From contig QANY01002420.1 of NCBI GenBank assembly GCA_003255025.1, positions 1 through 64,000 of the forward strand: a stretch of 64,000 nt of DNA. Reading direction: 5' to 3'. Positions 1-9,698 of this stretch are shown one piece after another. Below the pieces are notes generated by a model. It was given only the letters and a program-made list of their open reading frames with translations, made no database searches and was not told the origin of the DNA. The first letter of the stretch is position 1; the number at the start of each line of letters is the position of its first letter. The position numbers were made by a program, and so were the translations under genes. This DNA comes from Datisca glomerata. Its lineage: Eukaryota; Streptophyta; Magnoliopsida; Cucurbitales; Datiscaceae.

Positions 1-1139
1 AAAATCACTTAATGTTGGACACCTAAGATTTGTTAAATGATCATGTATACGCGAAGTAATATTACTTGGCGTACCAATGAATGTTCAATTATTGTATAAA
101 GGAGCGTATTTATACCATCAGGTGTTGTCTCCTGATTTTCTCCAATAATTGGGTTTCCTTCAGCATCAATCTTAACTGCTGAGAGGATGACAATTTTGGA
201 TTCATGTGTGAGATGTTTTTCCCACCAGGAATGAAGCAATCCTGTGAACCCTGTAACTAGAAGGTTTATGACTTCTTCATGAAGTAAACCGTGAGAGGTA
301 ATGTAGCTATTGGCTACCATTGTCATGTGTTGTAATTTATTGAGGACTTCCTGTTCAGAAAGACCATCAATATTCCATTCATATAATTTTTCTGCAGAAA
401 GAGAAAATTGATTAACAAGAGATGATTCGGTAATTTGAATATCAGGAGGCATGGGCTTCTTATGCCATTTTCTTTCTAATTTATTAATTTCTAAGTTTTT
501 AAATATTTTTTCAATATTGTTAATATTTGAAAATTCATCTATTGCAGATGATTCATAAGTTGATTCTGACCTATGACTATCTGAGTCAGTATTATCGTCT
601 TGATTAATTACTTTTAATTCTTGAAATATTTCATCAATTGTTTCAGACTTAGAATCTAAACTATTGTCTTGGTTAACAACCTTAACAGAGGAAGATGACT
701 CAGTAGATTTATTTTTTAAATCCTGAATCATTTTATCAATTTTTTTATTAATTGGCATAATTTTTAAAGTGGTTTTATCTGAAAGATTTATTAAGGGTTT
801 TTCTTTCAGGGCTTCACTAGGCTTAGGTTCATTGAGAACATCAACCTTAGTTTCAATTTTGTCTAACTGTTTTCCTATGGTAATTAGACTCTGGTTAGTA
901 TAGTTGAGTTGTTCAACTACCTTTTTGTTTGGTTCTTCTTCCTTTACAATTTTGAAAGGAGAAGCAGTGATTAAAGAATTTTTATGATTAATCATAATTT
1001 TCTCAGGAAGAGGATGACTAGTAGAAACTACACTAGATTCTTCCTTAACCCATTTATACTTTGAAATTACTTTGATATTTCTTTCGTAAATATCTTCAAC
1101 ATAATCTAGGAAAAATATATCAATTTTAAATTCTTGCAT
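1..1139 (-). pseudogene. Endogenous pararetrovirus lineage 1: coat-protein part of polyprotein, broken
   Basis: An ATG at 1139 opens a 368-codon frame that stops at 33. The N-terminal 200 residues are Lys/Glu/Ser-rich. From about residue 250 the frame carries a coat-protein-like core (YEWNIDG, then FTGLLHSWWEKHL) that aligns with the coat region of the pararetrovirus at 47-51 kb (YEWNIDG, FTGILKGWWDNCL), but many other residues differ, so this is a separate lineage. Similarity to the downstream coat motif (NLRCP region) continues past the stop in a different frame, so there is a frameshift near position 100, and the rest lies outside the window. It follows the movement-protein frame with a 13-nt gap. 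In the family the coat region is followed by protease, RT and RNase H, none of which is in view here. Family (Caulimoviridae, florendovirus-like) is inferred from architecture. Confidence 0.75.
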
Positions 1140-1152
1140 AAATACCTTCCAT

Positions 1153-2424
1153 TCAGTAAGTATGATTTTTTTTATTCATATCATATGAATCTCTAAATCT
1201 ATTACGTCTATCTAGATTGTTTGGGTCATTATTGTGTTGGGCTAGACCTTCCCAATCTGGATTATACTCTTGGCTCAAGGTTCCTATATTGAGAACTAAG
1301 AGTTGAGGATTGACAGAATTAAGGCTTCCTTGGAAATCTGATCCAGTAGGTGCTTCAGTTTCATCAGATTGTCCAGACTTATTATCAAAGACTGGCTGAC
1401 TAACTTGAAAATTTGTGGCTATGCCTTTAAGTTTTAAATTTTTAATTTGTAATTTCTTTAATTCTTGTTCTAAGCGTTGAATCCTAAAACTTTGATTATT
1501 AACAACGGATGATTCAGAAAAGGAATTTCTAGGGGTACTAGACTGACTATATTCTCTAATTTGTGGATTAGAAGATGATTGAAAGTTAAGTTTTACAGCA
1601 CCATCCATATACTGCTGGATGTAATCTACATCTTCAATTGGTCTTTGAATTTGGGTCGGTTGACTTTCATTAGTTAAAAGCCAATCTGTTGGTAAATTAA
1701 TTTCAATCCACCTAATTGTTTTAGAAACTCTAATATTTGCATTATTTTGACTAGATTGTATTAATAGGGTTTGATTCTTTGGACTCCTATTGATGGCTTG
1801 GAAGTTCATATTAGTTTTGGTTACTTTGTAATGTATTCTAAAAATTAAAGCTAGAGGCTGGGTACCTTCTAGAACTTGGTAACCACTAGTTTTAATATTT
1901 AAAGTTAATGATTTTAAAATATGAGTATCTGTTAAACTGACAGACAGAACAGGAAAACAATCAAAATGAATTGGACCATTACAAAGTGAAGATTCAATTA
2001 AACCTAATATAATATCATTAAAATTTGTAAATCTTGCATCTCGCAAGGCTAATAAGACAGAGGTATTTAGACCTCTTCTTGTGAGTGATTTCACTCCAAT
2101 CTGGACTAAATCAAAATGAAGAAAATTATATCCTTCTTGAATATGATGCTTTATTGCATCACAGGAAAGTAATTGACATGTTTCATGCTCTTTTCCAAGA
2201 GCATATATTTTTTTAATTATTTTTATATGATGCTGAGGCTTGAAAGAAGCAACAGACCATGTTGATTTATAAATATTTTTATTGGGGATTTTAGGTATAT
2301 TCCATACCCTATGATCTACTTGATCATCTGTTAGTTCTATGTGTTCATCATTTATTATGTCAGGTATTGAGGTTATTGTTGACCTATTACTACTAGAAGA
2401 ATTACTCCTAAATAATCTACTCAT
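1153..2424 (-). CDS. Endogenous pararetrovirus lineage 1: 30K-type movement protein
   Basis: This is an open frame of 423 codons. Residues about 95-215 look like a 30K-superfamily viral movement protein as found in Caulimoviridae: a hydrophobic beta-rich core with LLALRDARF, an ESSLCNGPIHFDCFP-type segment, and a later GYQVLEGTQPLAL segment. Such proteins bind nucleic acid and gate plasmodesmata for cell-to-cell spread. The C-terminal third is Ser/Asn/Gln-rich with a predicted coiled stretch near residues 315-335 (RIQRLEQELKKLQIKNLKLK). The frame has no internal stop, which is notable for an integrated copy. It lies just upstream of the coat-protein frame, in a different frame, whereas in florendoviruses these domains are normally fused. 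Either a frameshift separated them or this lineage encodes them separately. Expression in the host is not implied. Confidence 0.8.
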   Translation of the reverse strand: MSRLFRSNSSSSNRSTITSIPDIINDEHIELTDDQVDHRVWNIPKIPNKNIYKSTWSVASFKPQHHIKIIKKIYALGKEHETCQLLSCDAIKHHIQEGYNFLHFDLVQIGVKSLTRRGLNTSVLLALRDARFTNFNDIILGLIESSLCNGPIHFDCFPVLSVSLTDTHILKSLTLNIKTSGYQVLEGTQPLALIFRIHYKVTKTNMNFQAINRSPKNQTLLIQSSQNNANIRVSKTIRWIEINLPTDWLLTNESQPTQIQRPIEDVDYIQQYMDGAVKLNFQSSSNPQIREYSQSSTPRNSFSESSVVNNQSFRIQRLEQELKKLQIKNLKLKGIATNFQVSQPVFDNKSGQSDETEAPTGSDFQGSLNSVNPQLLVLNIGTLSQEYNPDWEGLAQHNNDPNNLDRRNRFRDSYDMNKKNHTY

Positions 2425-2870
2425 TGCTTAGTTAACTAAATTATTCTTATTATTGAGAATTTCATATTGTATTGTTTGTTACTAACCTTGTGGTGACTTC
2501 TACAACCTCCTATTAGGCTTCACTCTTCTCCCTTTCACCTCTACAACCACCCTACCCTCGGGATTTACGTATCTAAGAGGTCTTACCTAGGTCCCTGAAG
2601 CTAACCAAATAGAAGTTGATACGTCAGCCTCTGATAAACAGATTCACAGATTAGGTAAACAAATAATACATATAAATAATCAATTGTAAGAATAACCAGC
2701 CACTTGGGCGGAGAGTAAGATTATATGTAAGAAATTACTCATGTAAGCAGATAAGTAAACAGTATTATCAATAACCAGCCATAATAGGCAGATATTGAAG
2801 TAGGAACAGTTAATGAACAGTAATTATCCCCACCAAGTTTGGCTCTGAAAGAAGCAACAGAACTTGATTC
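2425..2870 (-). other. Leader region upstream of lineage 1 movement-protein ORF
   Basis: This AT-rich stretch has no long ORF. On the minus strand it leads into the movement-protein ATG, so it probably corresponds to the viral 5' leader. At about 2,842-2,870 (minus) a short piece reads SVASFRAK, resembling SVASFKPQ inside the movement protein, and includes TCAGAGCC, which recalls the tail of a tRNA-Met primer-binding site. The match is too short to call a PBS with confidence. The element ends here against a TA/GA microsatellite. Confidence 0.4.
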
Positions 2871-2876
2871 TCCTAT

Positions 2877-2960
2877 AAATATATATGTATATATATAAAG
2901 AGAGAGAGAAAAAGATAGAGATGGAGGAATATTTTATATAAGAGAAATAGATAGATATGA

Positions 2961-3005
<45 letters not shown>
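2877..3005. repeat. TA/GA microsatellite flanking pararetrovirus copies
   Basis: Alternating TA tracts (best at about 2,968-3,004) with a GAGAGAGA block and a GATAGAGATGGAGGAATATT phrase. The same composite phrase, in the same orientation, recurs on the far side of the inverted viral pair at 5,787-5,912. It forms one boundary of the viral insertion. Confidence 0.85.
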
Positions 3006-3007
<2 letters not shown>

Positions 3008-3008
<1 letters not shown>

Positions 3009-4920
3009 TTAGATGAATTCACATCAGCGAAANATAGAAGACCCATTAGCTCAACCGCTAGTGACATGCAATTCAATATTTAGATAGATTTTACACCCAA
3101 TAGTATGTTAAGACAAAGTCTTCACCTGGATTTTATGCAACCAAAATATAAGGATTTTAGAGATTGGTATTTCGCCAACCATAATCCTCAACAGCTCTTA
3201 GATATGAAGAACCTGTACTACTTCCAATTAGAACAGGATCAACGCCTTCAGTCTTTCCCTGAATGGTATTACCAGCTCACTAAAATAGTCAAAATAAAAG
3301 ATGACCAACAGTTACAAGTTCTAACCAATATACAGAAAACGTGGATAACCACAACTGGTAGAACCTACCAAGCTATTCATACACCACCCTTATTCTTAGA
3401 GCTTGCTCCAGGACAAGGTAACCAAAAATCATTGATCATTAACCCTTATACTAAGGTTCCAGACAAGACCAACCATCAGGATATTGTTAAGGTAAAATAT
3501 ATTCGACCCTTAACCAAACAAAACAACTACACAAACCTCTTCCTTCAAATTGTAGGAACACAGTTAACTAGGATTAATGAACATGTTTCTCAAATCTAGG
3601 AGATACAAGTTAAAACTCCTACACCAGAAAAACCTAAAATCACTATTGAACCAGTAACGCTTAAACCCCCTTTAGATGTTCAGAATTTAAAATTAAAATC
3701 CAGTAAGAAGGAGGACGATTTCATCGAAACCATTATGGATAAGATCAAGAATCTGAAGATCTCGACGCCCGACAAGAACTCCACACCTGAATCATCTTCA
3801 GAACAGTTGAACATGATGAATCAGGATGAGTCACCAATCCTGATGAACCTGAAAAGTATTTCCTCTCTCAAATCTTAGATATTCAAAAGAATTTTGATGA
3901 TTCCATCAATAAACTCTCTTCTTCCTATTCTAAAATGCCTTCTACTCGCATGGCTTTAACCATACCAACTAAGTATTATTATCCCAGACCTACTCCCCAA
4001 GATATCTTATATAAAGAAGACTTTTTTCATTCTCAGAAATCTTACCATGGCAAAACCATCTATGAATGGAACATAGATGGCAAAACAAAATATCAGGTCT
4101 TTGAGACCATTCATCAGATGATCATGTACTCTTCTGTGTGTAAGCAGAATGAGAATACGGATCACCAGATCTGCAGGTTCCTGGTAAATGACTTCACAGG
4201 AACGCTGAAAGGCTGGTGGGACAATTGTCTCACAGAAAGTCAGCGCCAAGAAATCTTAAACTCTTTCAAAATTAATATTGACCCAATTACTAGTACCCAT
4301 ACAAGAACTAAAGATGCCTGTTATACCCTGGCCCAATCCATTATTCACCATTTCCTTGGTCCAGGAATTGTCAATACTAATAGACACATAGAACTTCTCC
4401 AAAATCTGAGATGCCCTTCTCTGACTCACTCCAGATGGTATAAGGATGTCTTTCTAATGAAAGTCATGCAGCGAAGTGATACAAACAATGTACACTGGAA
4501 TGCAAAGTTCATTGATAGCCTCCCAAGTCTTTTTGCTGAAAGAGTAAGAAAAAAACTCTGTGATAAGCACGATCAAATGGATATTTCTTATGATCAATAT
4601 ACTTATGGACATCTCATTTCCTAAGTCATAGAAGAAGGACTAGGATTATGCAATGATATGAAACTACAATATATGATGAAAAGTCAGAATCTTGACAACA
4701 GAAAAGAATTAGGCGAATTTTGTAATCAATTTGCCTACGATACTAAAATCCAATATCCAACCACTTCTTCCTCATCCAAACCACATAGGACTTCCTCAGA
4801 GCCTTCTAAACCGCATAAGAAATACTTTTCGAAAAAAAAATCAGACATAAAGAGTCCAAACATAGATCTCATCCACACCAAAAATCTCATAACAGCAAAG
4901 TCAAATTTGCAAAAAGGCTT
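3008..4920 (+). pseudogene. Endogenous pararetrovirus lineage 2, copy A: coat-protein region, broken
   Basis: Collinear with the polyprotein at 47.0-48.7 kb and clearly the same lineage. Frames at 3105-3599, 3935-4624 and 4658-4936 together cover the region before the coat protein, the coat core (YEWNIDG and WWDNCL near 4,065-4,230) and the basic Lys-rich tail. Breaks seen: a stop at 3,597-3,599, a frame change around 3,830-3,930, a stop at 4,621-4,623, and a frame change in an A-run near 4,835 just before the position of the zinc knuckle. Homology stops near 4,916, where the inverted copy A' begins. It retains a stretch of about 250 bp (3,080-3,330) that is missing from the 47-kb copy. No protease, RT or RNase H is present. 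Non-functional. Confidence 0.85.
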
Positions 4921-4921
4921 A

Positions 4922-5786
4922 GGTGACTCATCCTGATTCATCATGTTCAACCGTCCTGAAGATGATTCATGTGTGGAGTTCTTGTCGGGTGTCGAGATCT
5001 TCAGATTCTTGATCTTATCCATAATGGTTTCCATGAAATCGTCCTCCTTCTTACTGGATTTTAATTTAAAATTCTGAACATCTAAAGGGGTTTACGCGTT
5101 ACTGGTTCAATAGTGATTTTGGGTTTTTCTGGTGGAGGAGTTTTAGCTTGTATCTCCTGTATTTGATAAACATGTTCCTCAATCCTAGTTAACTGTGTTC
5201 CTACAGTTTGAAGGAAGAGGTTGGTGTAGTTGTTTTGTTTGGTTAAGGGTAGAATATCTTTTACCTTAACAATATCTTGATGGTTGGTCTTGTCTGGAAG
5301 CTCAGAATAAGGGTTAATGACCAATGGTTTTTGGTTACCTTGTCCTGGAACAAGCTCTAAGGATAAGGGTGTTGGATGAATAGCTTGGTAGGTTCTACCA
5401 ATTGTGGTTATCCACGATTTCTGTATATTGGTTAGAACTTATAACTATTGGTCATATTTTATTTTGACTCTTTGAGTGAGCTGGTAATACCATTCAGGGA
5501 AAGATTGAAGGCGTTGATCTTGTTCTAATTGGAAGTAGTACATGTTCTTCAGATCTAAGAGCTGTTGAGAATTATGGTTGGCGAAATACCGATCTCTAAA
5601 ATCCTTATATTTTGGTTGCATAAAATCCTGGTGAAAACTTTGTCTTAACATACTATTGGGTGTAAAATCCATCTAAATATTGAATTGCATGTCACTAGCG
5701 GTTGAGCTCATGGGTCTTCTATTGATGGTAGATTCATAAACACCAAGAGAAATCTAATTTTCGCTGATGTGAATTCCTCTAATTTG
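4922..5786 (-). pseudogene. Endogenous pararetrovirus lineage 2, copy A' (inverted fragment)
   Basis: Read on the minus strand this repeats the segment between the movement- and coat-protein regions of lineage 2: the AACHN-type run near 5,600 (FANHNSQQLLDLKN), then the INPYSELPDKTNHQDI segment near 5,290. It covers frames at 5,445-5,672 and 5,082-5,324 and breaks off where copy A starts. A stop at about 5,443-5,445 and another near 5,082 interrupt it. It is the second arm of the inverted repeat. Neither arm is a complete gene. Confidence 0.82.
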
Positions 5787-5844
5787 ATATATATATATAT
5801 ATATATAAAGAGAGAGAGAGAGAGAAAATAGATAGAGATGGAGG

Positions 5845-5884
<40 letters not shown>

Positions 5885-5912
5885 GAAATAGATAGAGATG
5901 GAGGAAATATTT
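5787..5912. repeat. TA/GA microsatellite, right flank of inverted viral pair
   Basis: TA tract, GAGAGA block, GATAGAGATGGAGGAATATT phrase, a second long TA tract, then the phrase again. It carries two copies of the composite unit seen once at 2,877-3,005, in the same direct orientation. Confidence 0.85.
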
Positions 5913-6039
5913 TAATGATTATTGATAGAGAGAGAAATAGGGAGAATGGAACATTTTGATATCTTATCTTACACTTATAAAAAAGAGTGGGTTTCTAGCT
6001 ATTGGTTGAATGAAAAGTCCGTTTTGCCCTCCCACTCAT
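5913..6039. other. Short AT-rich interval between viral repeats and gypsy relic
   Basis: Nothing recognisable apart from further GATAGAGAGA-type simple sequence. Confidence 0.5.
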
Positions 6040-6990
6040 ATAAATCATATTTTGTTTTGAAAGTCATTTACTTTTTGTACCTTATTTCATCCTAATTTTA
6101 TGATATCCATTTTTAAGGTCAATTTTAGTGAACACACAAGAACCATACAATTCGTTAATCATATTTTCTAATCTATGAATGGGATGGCGATACTTTTCCT
6201 CTCTTCATTTTTCCCACTCCTCTCGGCCAGCTCTCTATTTTTCTCTCTTTTATATTGCTCACTTGCCTTCTCGGTCATCTATCTTTTTTTCTCTTTTCTT
6301 TTGTTCAAGTACTCCTTTTTTTAAACTCTCACTCTCTTAATTTTTCTCACTCTCTTATTTTTTCATTCTCTCTTTTTAACTTTAATTGATATTCATACAC
6401 TTGTTTTGAGGTGAAGGGTACAAAAGTAATGAGTTTTTTTTATCAACTACAATGTAGTATCTATTTGTGTAACTGTCGTGAGTGGCTATTTTATCAAATT
6501 GCCATGGCATGGCTAAGAGAAGATAACTTGCTTGCATTAGATCATATAACACAAAATTCATCGTTGCACTTGCCAATAGAGAAAGAAAATAACACTTGCT
6601 TATGGACCTTGATTTCCCCACAATCATTCAACTATTTTAACTTGTATGAATAAGGATGTTTCAGTGTAGGCAAGTTTAGTTTTTCTACCAAGTAAGTGCT
6701 AGCCGCATTAGTACAACTTCCCCCATCAATAATCATACTATAAACTTTATCATTAATAAGGAATCTAGTATGAAAAATATTTTCTCGTTGTACCATCTCA
6801 TCTTCTTTGGCTATGCCAATAAGAGCTATTCTTGTCACCAAAAGTTCCACATGAACCAGTTATTCAATGTCACTTGCATCTTTAATAGTGGCATGGACTC
6901 CTCTTCGGATTCACTTTCGGTCTCCATCTTCTCTCAAAATCCCCGCTCTTTTGTTTGGACATTGATAGGCAAGGCACTCACTGAACTTTG
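6040..6990 (-). pseudogene. Ty3/gypsy retrotransposon gag-protease-RT relic
   Basis: Read on the minus strand in order: the end of a gag zinc-knuckle region with QCPNKR and an acidic ESESEEES-like stretch (about 6,985-6,870, in shifting frames); an aspartic protease (6,850-6,632) with MIIDGGSCTN as the active-site region; the linker after protease (6,627-6,382) with PWQFDKIATHD; then, after a low-complexity insertion or replacement (6,200-6,380), an RT N-terminal piece (6,195-6,040) with RHPIHRLENM and KIDLKNGYHKIRMK. This order is diagnostic of Ty3/gypsy gag-pol. Stops and frame changes are frequent, and there is no RT catalytic centre, RNase H, integrase or LTR nearby. Long dead. Confidence 0.85.
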
Positions 6991-7760
6991 CAAGAATGGG
7001 AAGAGAAAGATTAGAAGAAGAATGGGAATGAATGAAAGGGATCCAGAATGACAGTCAAGTGGTAATGGTAGATTAATTAAATGAATGACTCAGATGAGAT
7101 AGAATGACAGGCCACCAAGTCACCATGACTGATTGTCGATTGAATGAGATAGATGAGAATGATAAGTAAGGAAGGAAAAAAAGAGTCATACTTGGTAGAA
7201 AGATCCCCGCAAATGGGTGTGATCTCTAGGCATAATGAGTGCATCTGAGGCCATAGGAGGAGGCTAATCATTCCTCTCCCTCTTATTGTTATTAATTTGC
7301 CACCTTCTTGAACAAGGCCTATATAAAGGCTTGGGTAATAAATGATAAGGAAGGAATGATTTTTGAGTGGATTCAAGGAGACAATCCAAGCAAATCCTTA
7401 AGTACATTGCATTTTCTCTCCTTTCTCTCATTACTGTCAAAATTCTTCTAACGAATAGGAGACTGAATCTAAGAAAATCTTTATAACAATGATGTAAAAT
7501 CTGAAAAGCAAGTGAATATCAATAGTTTTCCCATGGTTTTTCTTCCCTTTAAGGGTTTTTCACGTAAATGATTGTGTCTTTATTCTCTCATCCTCTCTTT
7601 AAATTATTATCTTTATTATTCGTTCGTAGAAGGTTTTTCATACTAAAAAATCCTTTACGGAGAGTCATCCATTATCTTAAGAATGACAGATCATATCATG
7701 AAGTACGTGCGCTTATGTAATCTTTAGAAAGATATGAAAAGAGGGTTTTTAAAAAGTATA
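6991..7760. other. No recognisable gene
   Basis: Moderately AT-rich with no supported coding signal. The minus frame at 7,077-7,376 has no family motif. It may be the eroded gag or leader of the gypsy relic, which reads in from this side. Confidence 0.4.
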
Positions 7761-8430
7761 TGTAACAGGTAGGGGAATCTGAAAAATCAAACCGCAAACG
7801 AATCTGAAAATAAACTAAGCCAAGAAAAACACTGAACCAGGACTGAAACAAAAACCGAACCAAGAAACTTGAAGAAAATCAACCTAAAATCGTAGAGAGA
7901 CAAAAAGAGAGAAGGAAGAGAGCCATTGCTTTCTTGGTATGAAAAATGATGAGGGGAACACCTCCTTTTATACTAGTCATAGGGGAGCCACTATTTAAGG
8001 CCATTTATCCCATTAAAGGGCCAAAAACGTTTTTGTCTTAATTTGCAAAAATAAAAAATGTTTTGGGCCTTTATTTAACAAGAACATATCCAATGACCTT
8101 TGGGCTTCTTTTGAGAAGAAAGAATAAATCTAGTGTGAAAGACAACTCATATAGGGATGGCTTGTTTATTAAGTTACCACACTTGATACAAATATCTCTA
8201 TGTATACGAGTTTACCATTTTCTTCATTTTCAATATGCGATTTCTACAATTCTCACCTATTTTTTCATTTTCATTTAGCTCAATTTTAACAAATTAATAG
8301 TCGATTTCAATGTACTCGCGAAAGAAAACTCAAATCTTCGAAGTACTTACACTTTAACTTAGTGGGTCCCACCAAAAATTTACCCAAAATTGGTCCACGA
8401 AAATGGTATAAAAATACCCAATTTCCAACA
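7761..8430 (-). repeat. Probable copia LTR (minus orientation)
   Basis: On the minus strand the sequence starts TGTTGGAAATTGGG at 8,430 directly after a purine-rich tract (GTGGAAAAT, 8,439-8,431), the usual polypurine tract then TG start of a 3' LTR. A plausible CA-3' end is at 7,761 (plus strand TGTAACAGG). The inner boundary is well placed. The outer one is a guess because no second LTR is available for comparison. Confidence 0.5.
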
Positions 8431-9642
8431 ATTTTCCACATGAATGAAAATTAACGATCAACGACACGACAAACATGGTGATAGAATTCTACGTTCCAAA
8501 ACCTACATAGGATAGGTAGGTTTTACCTTTGAATCTTCCCTTGTGTAAGTATGTTTACTTCACTAGCTAACCAGTAGATATGATGTCTTTGAACTGTGTA
8601 AACGATGACATACTACACCCAAGGGTCATTTCTGACACAGTTCAGTTCTCATGAGTATTATCGTTTTGGCCATGAACATCCTCTTGGTTTTGCAAGAGTT
8701 TCTAAAGAAGCGGCCTCACATAACTCTCACATAGGTGATCTATTATTTTAAGAGTAAACCCGCATTGCTCCACTCGGATCTCACAGTTTCTGACACATAA
8801 GAATCATTAAAAACTCAGCTTAACCTAATCTTCAATGGGTATCATTGTTTTCATCATAGGAATGGATAGGAAAAATCTCCACAATGATCCAATTAAGTTT
8901 ATACAACTAGGTTGTCCTTTTAAACCTAGATCTTGAGATCTTCAGTCAACTAGGTTGAGTTTCCTTTGTATCAACTTATTTTTACATAGGCTTTAATCTC
9001 ACTCCCATCGTGACTTTTCAACCAACTCTATATTTAACCATTTGGTTAATGGATCTGCAATGTTATCCTTTGACTTCACATAGTCAAGAGTGATAACGCA
9101 TGTCAAGAGTAGTTGTTTAATGATATTATGTGTACGACGAATGTGTCTAGACTTACCATTATACATATTACTTTGTGCCCTTCCAATAGCATTTGACTAT
9201 CACAGTATATACATAATTATGGCACATGTTTTGTCCATCTAAGAATATCCTCGACGAAGTGGTGTAGCCACTCAACCTCCTCCATACATTTTTCCAAAAG
9301 CTATAAGCTCAGATTTTATAATGGATCTAACTATAACAGTCTATTTTGAGAATTTTCATTCTACGACAGCTACTCCTAGTCTAAAAATATATCCACTAGT
9401 AGACATCGTAGACTTCTTATCAGATATCCAATTTGTATCAGTATATCTTTATAGAATTGCTGGATATCTTAAATAATGTAGTCCATAATTTTGAGTATAC
9501 GTAAATAACTCTCTACTCTTACAATGACTTTCTAATGTTCAGCTTCACGATTACTCGTGATTCTACTAAGTTTATTCAGTGTATAAGCTATATCGGGTCT
9601 TGTATAACTCATCAAGTGCATTAGACTACCTATCAAGGTTGT
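8431..9642 (-). pseudogene. Ty1/copia retrotransposon: RNase H end of pol, relic
   Basis: The minus strand shows copia pol C-terminal signatures: SYTRPDIAYTLNKLSR (about 9,625-9,570), a degraded tract through SDxxW-like and TSGY-like segments (about 9,440-9,360), an EEVEWLHHF-like stretch near 9,280, then RNase H tail similarity (HCDSQ-like, RHIRRRH-like, VKSKDN-like, in broken frames, about 9,215-9,050). It is followed in the 3' direction by untranslated sequence, a polypurine tract and the LTR at 8,430. Numerous stops and frameshifts. The 5' part is missing: homology stops at about 9,642, shortly before an oppositely oriented LTR. Confidence 0.8.
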
Positions 9643-9698
9643 CAGGATCTCAATCATACCAAGGATCGGTGGAGGGTTATAGGATCGAGGATCCTAAG

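Larger units (their letters stand above)
3008..5786. repeat. Inverted repeat of pararetrovirus sequence (arms 3,008-3,835 and 4,922-5,786)
   Basis: The plus-strand segment ending at 3,835 (...GATGAGTCACC) matches the reverse complement of the segment beginning at 4,922 (GGTGACTCATC...), and the match runs outward to 3,008 and 5,786. Identity by eye is high, with scattered substitutions and few indels. The main indel is about 40 bp absent from arm 1, exactly at the N at 3,033. The 1,086-bp spacer (3,836-4,921) is coat-protein sequence present once. A transcript through the locus would form a hairpin with a stem of about 0.8 kb. Confidence 0.85.
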
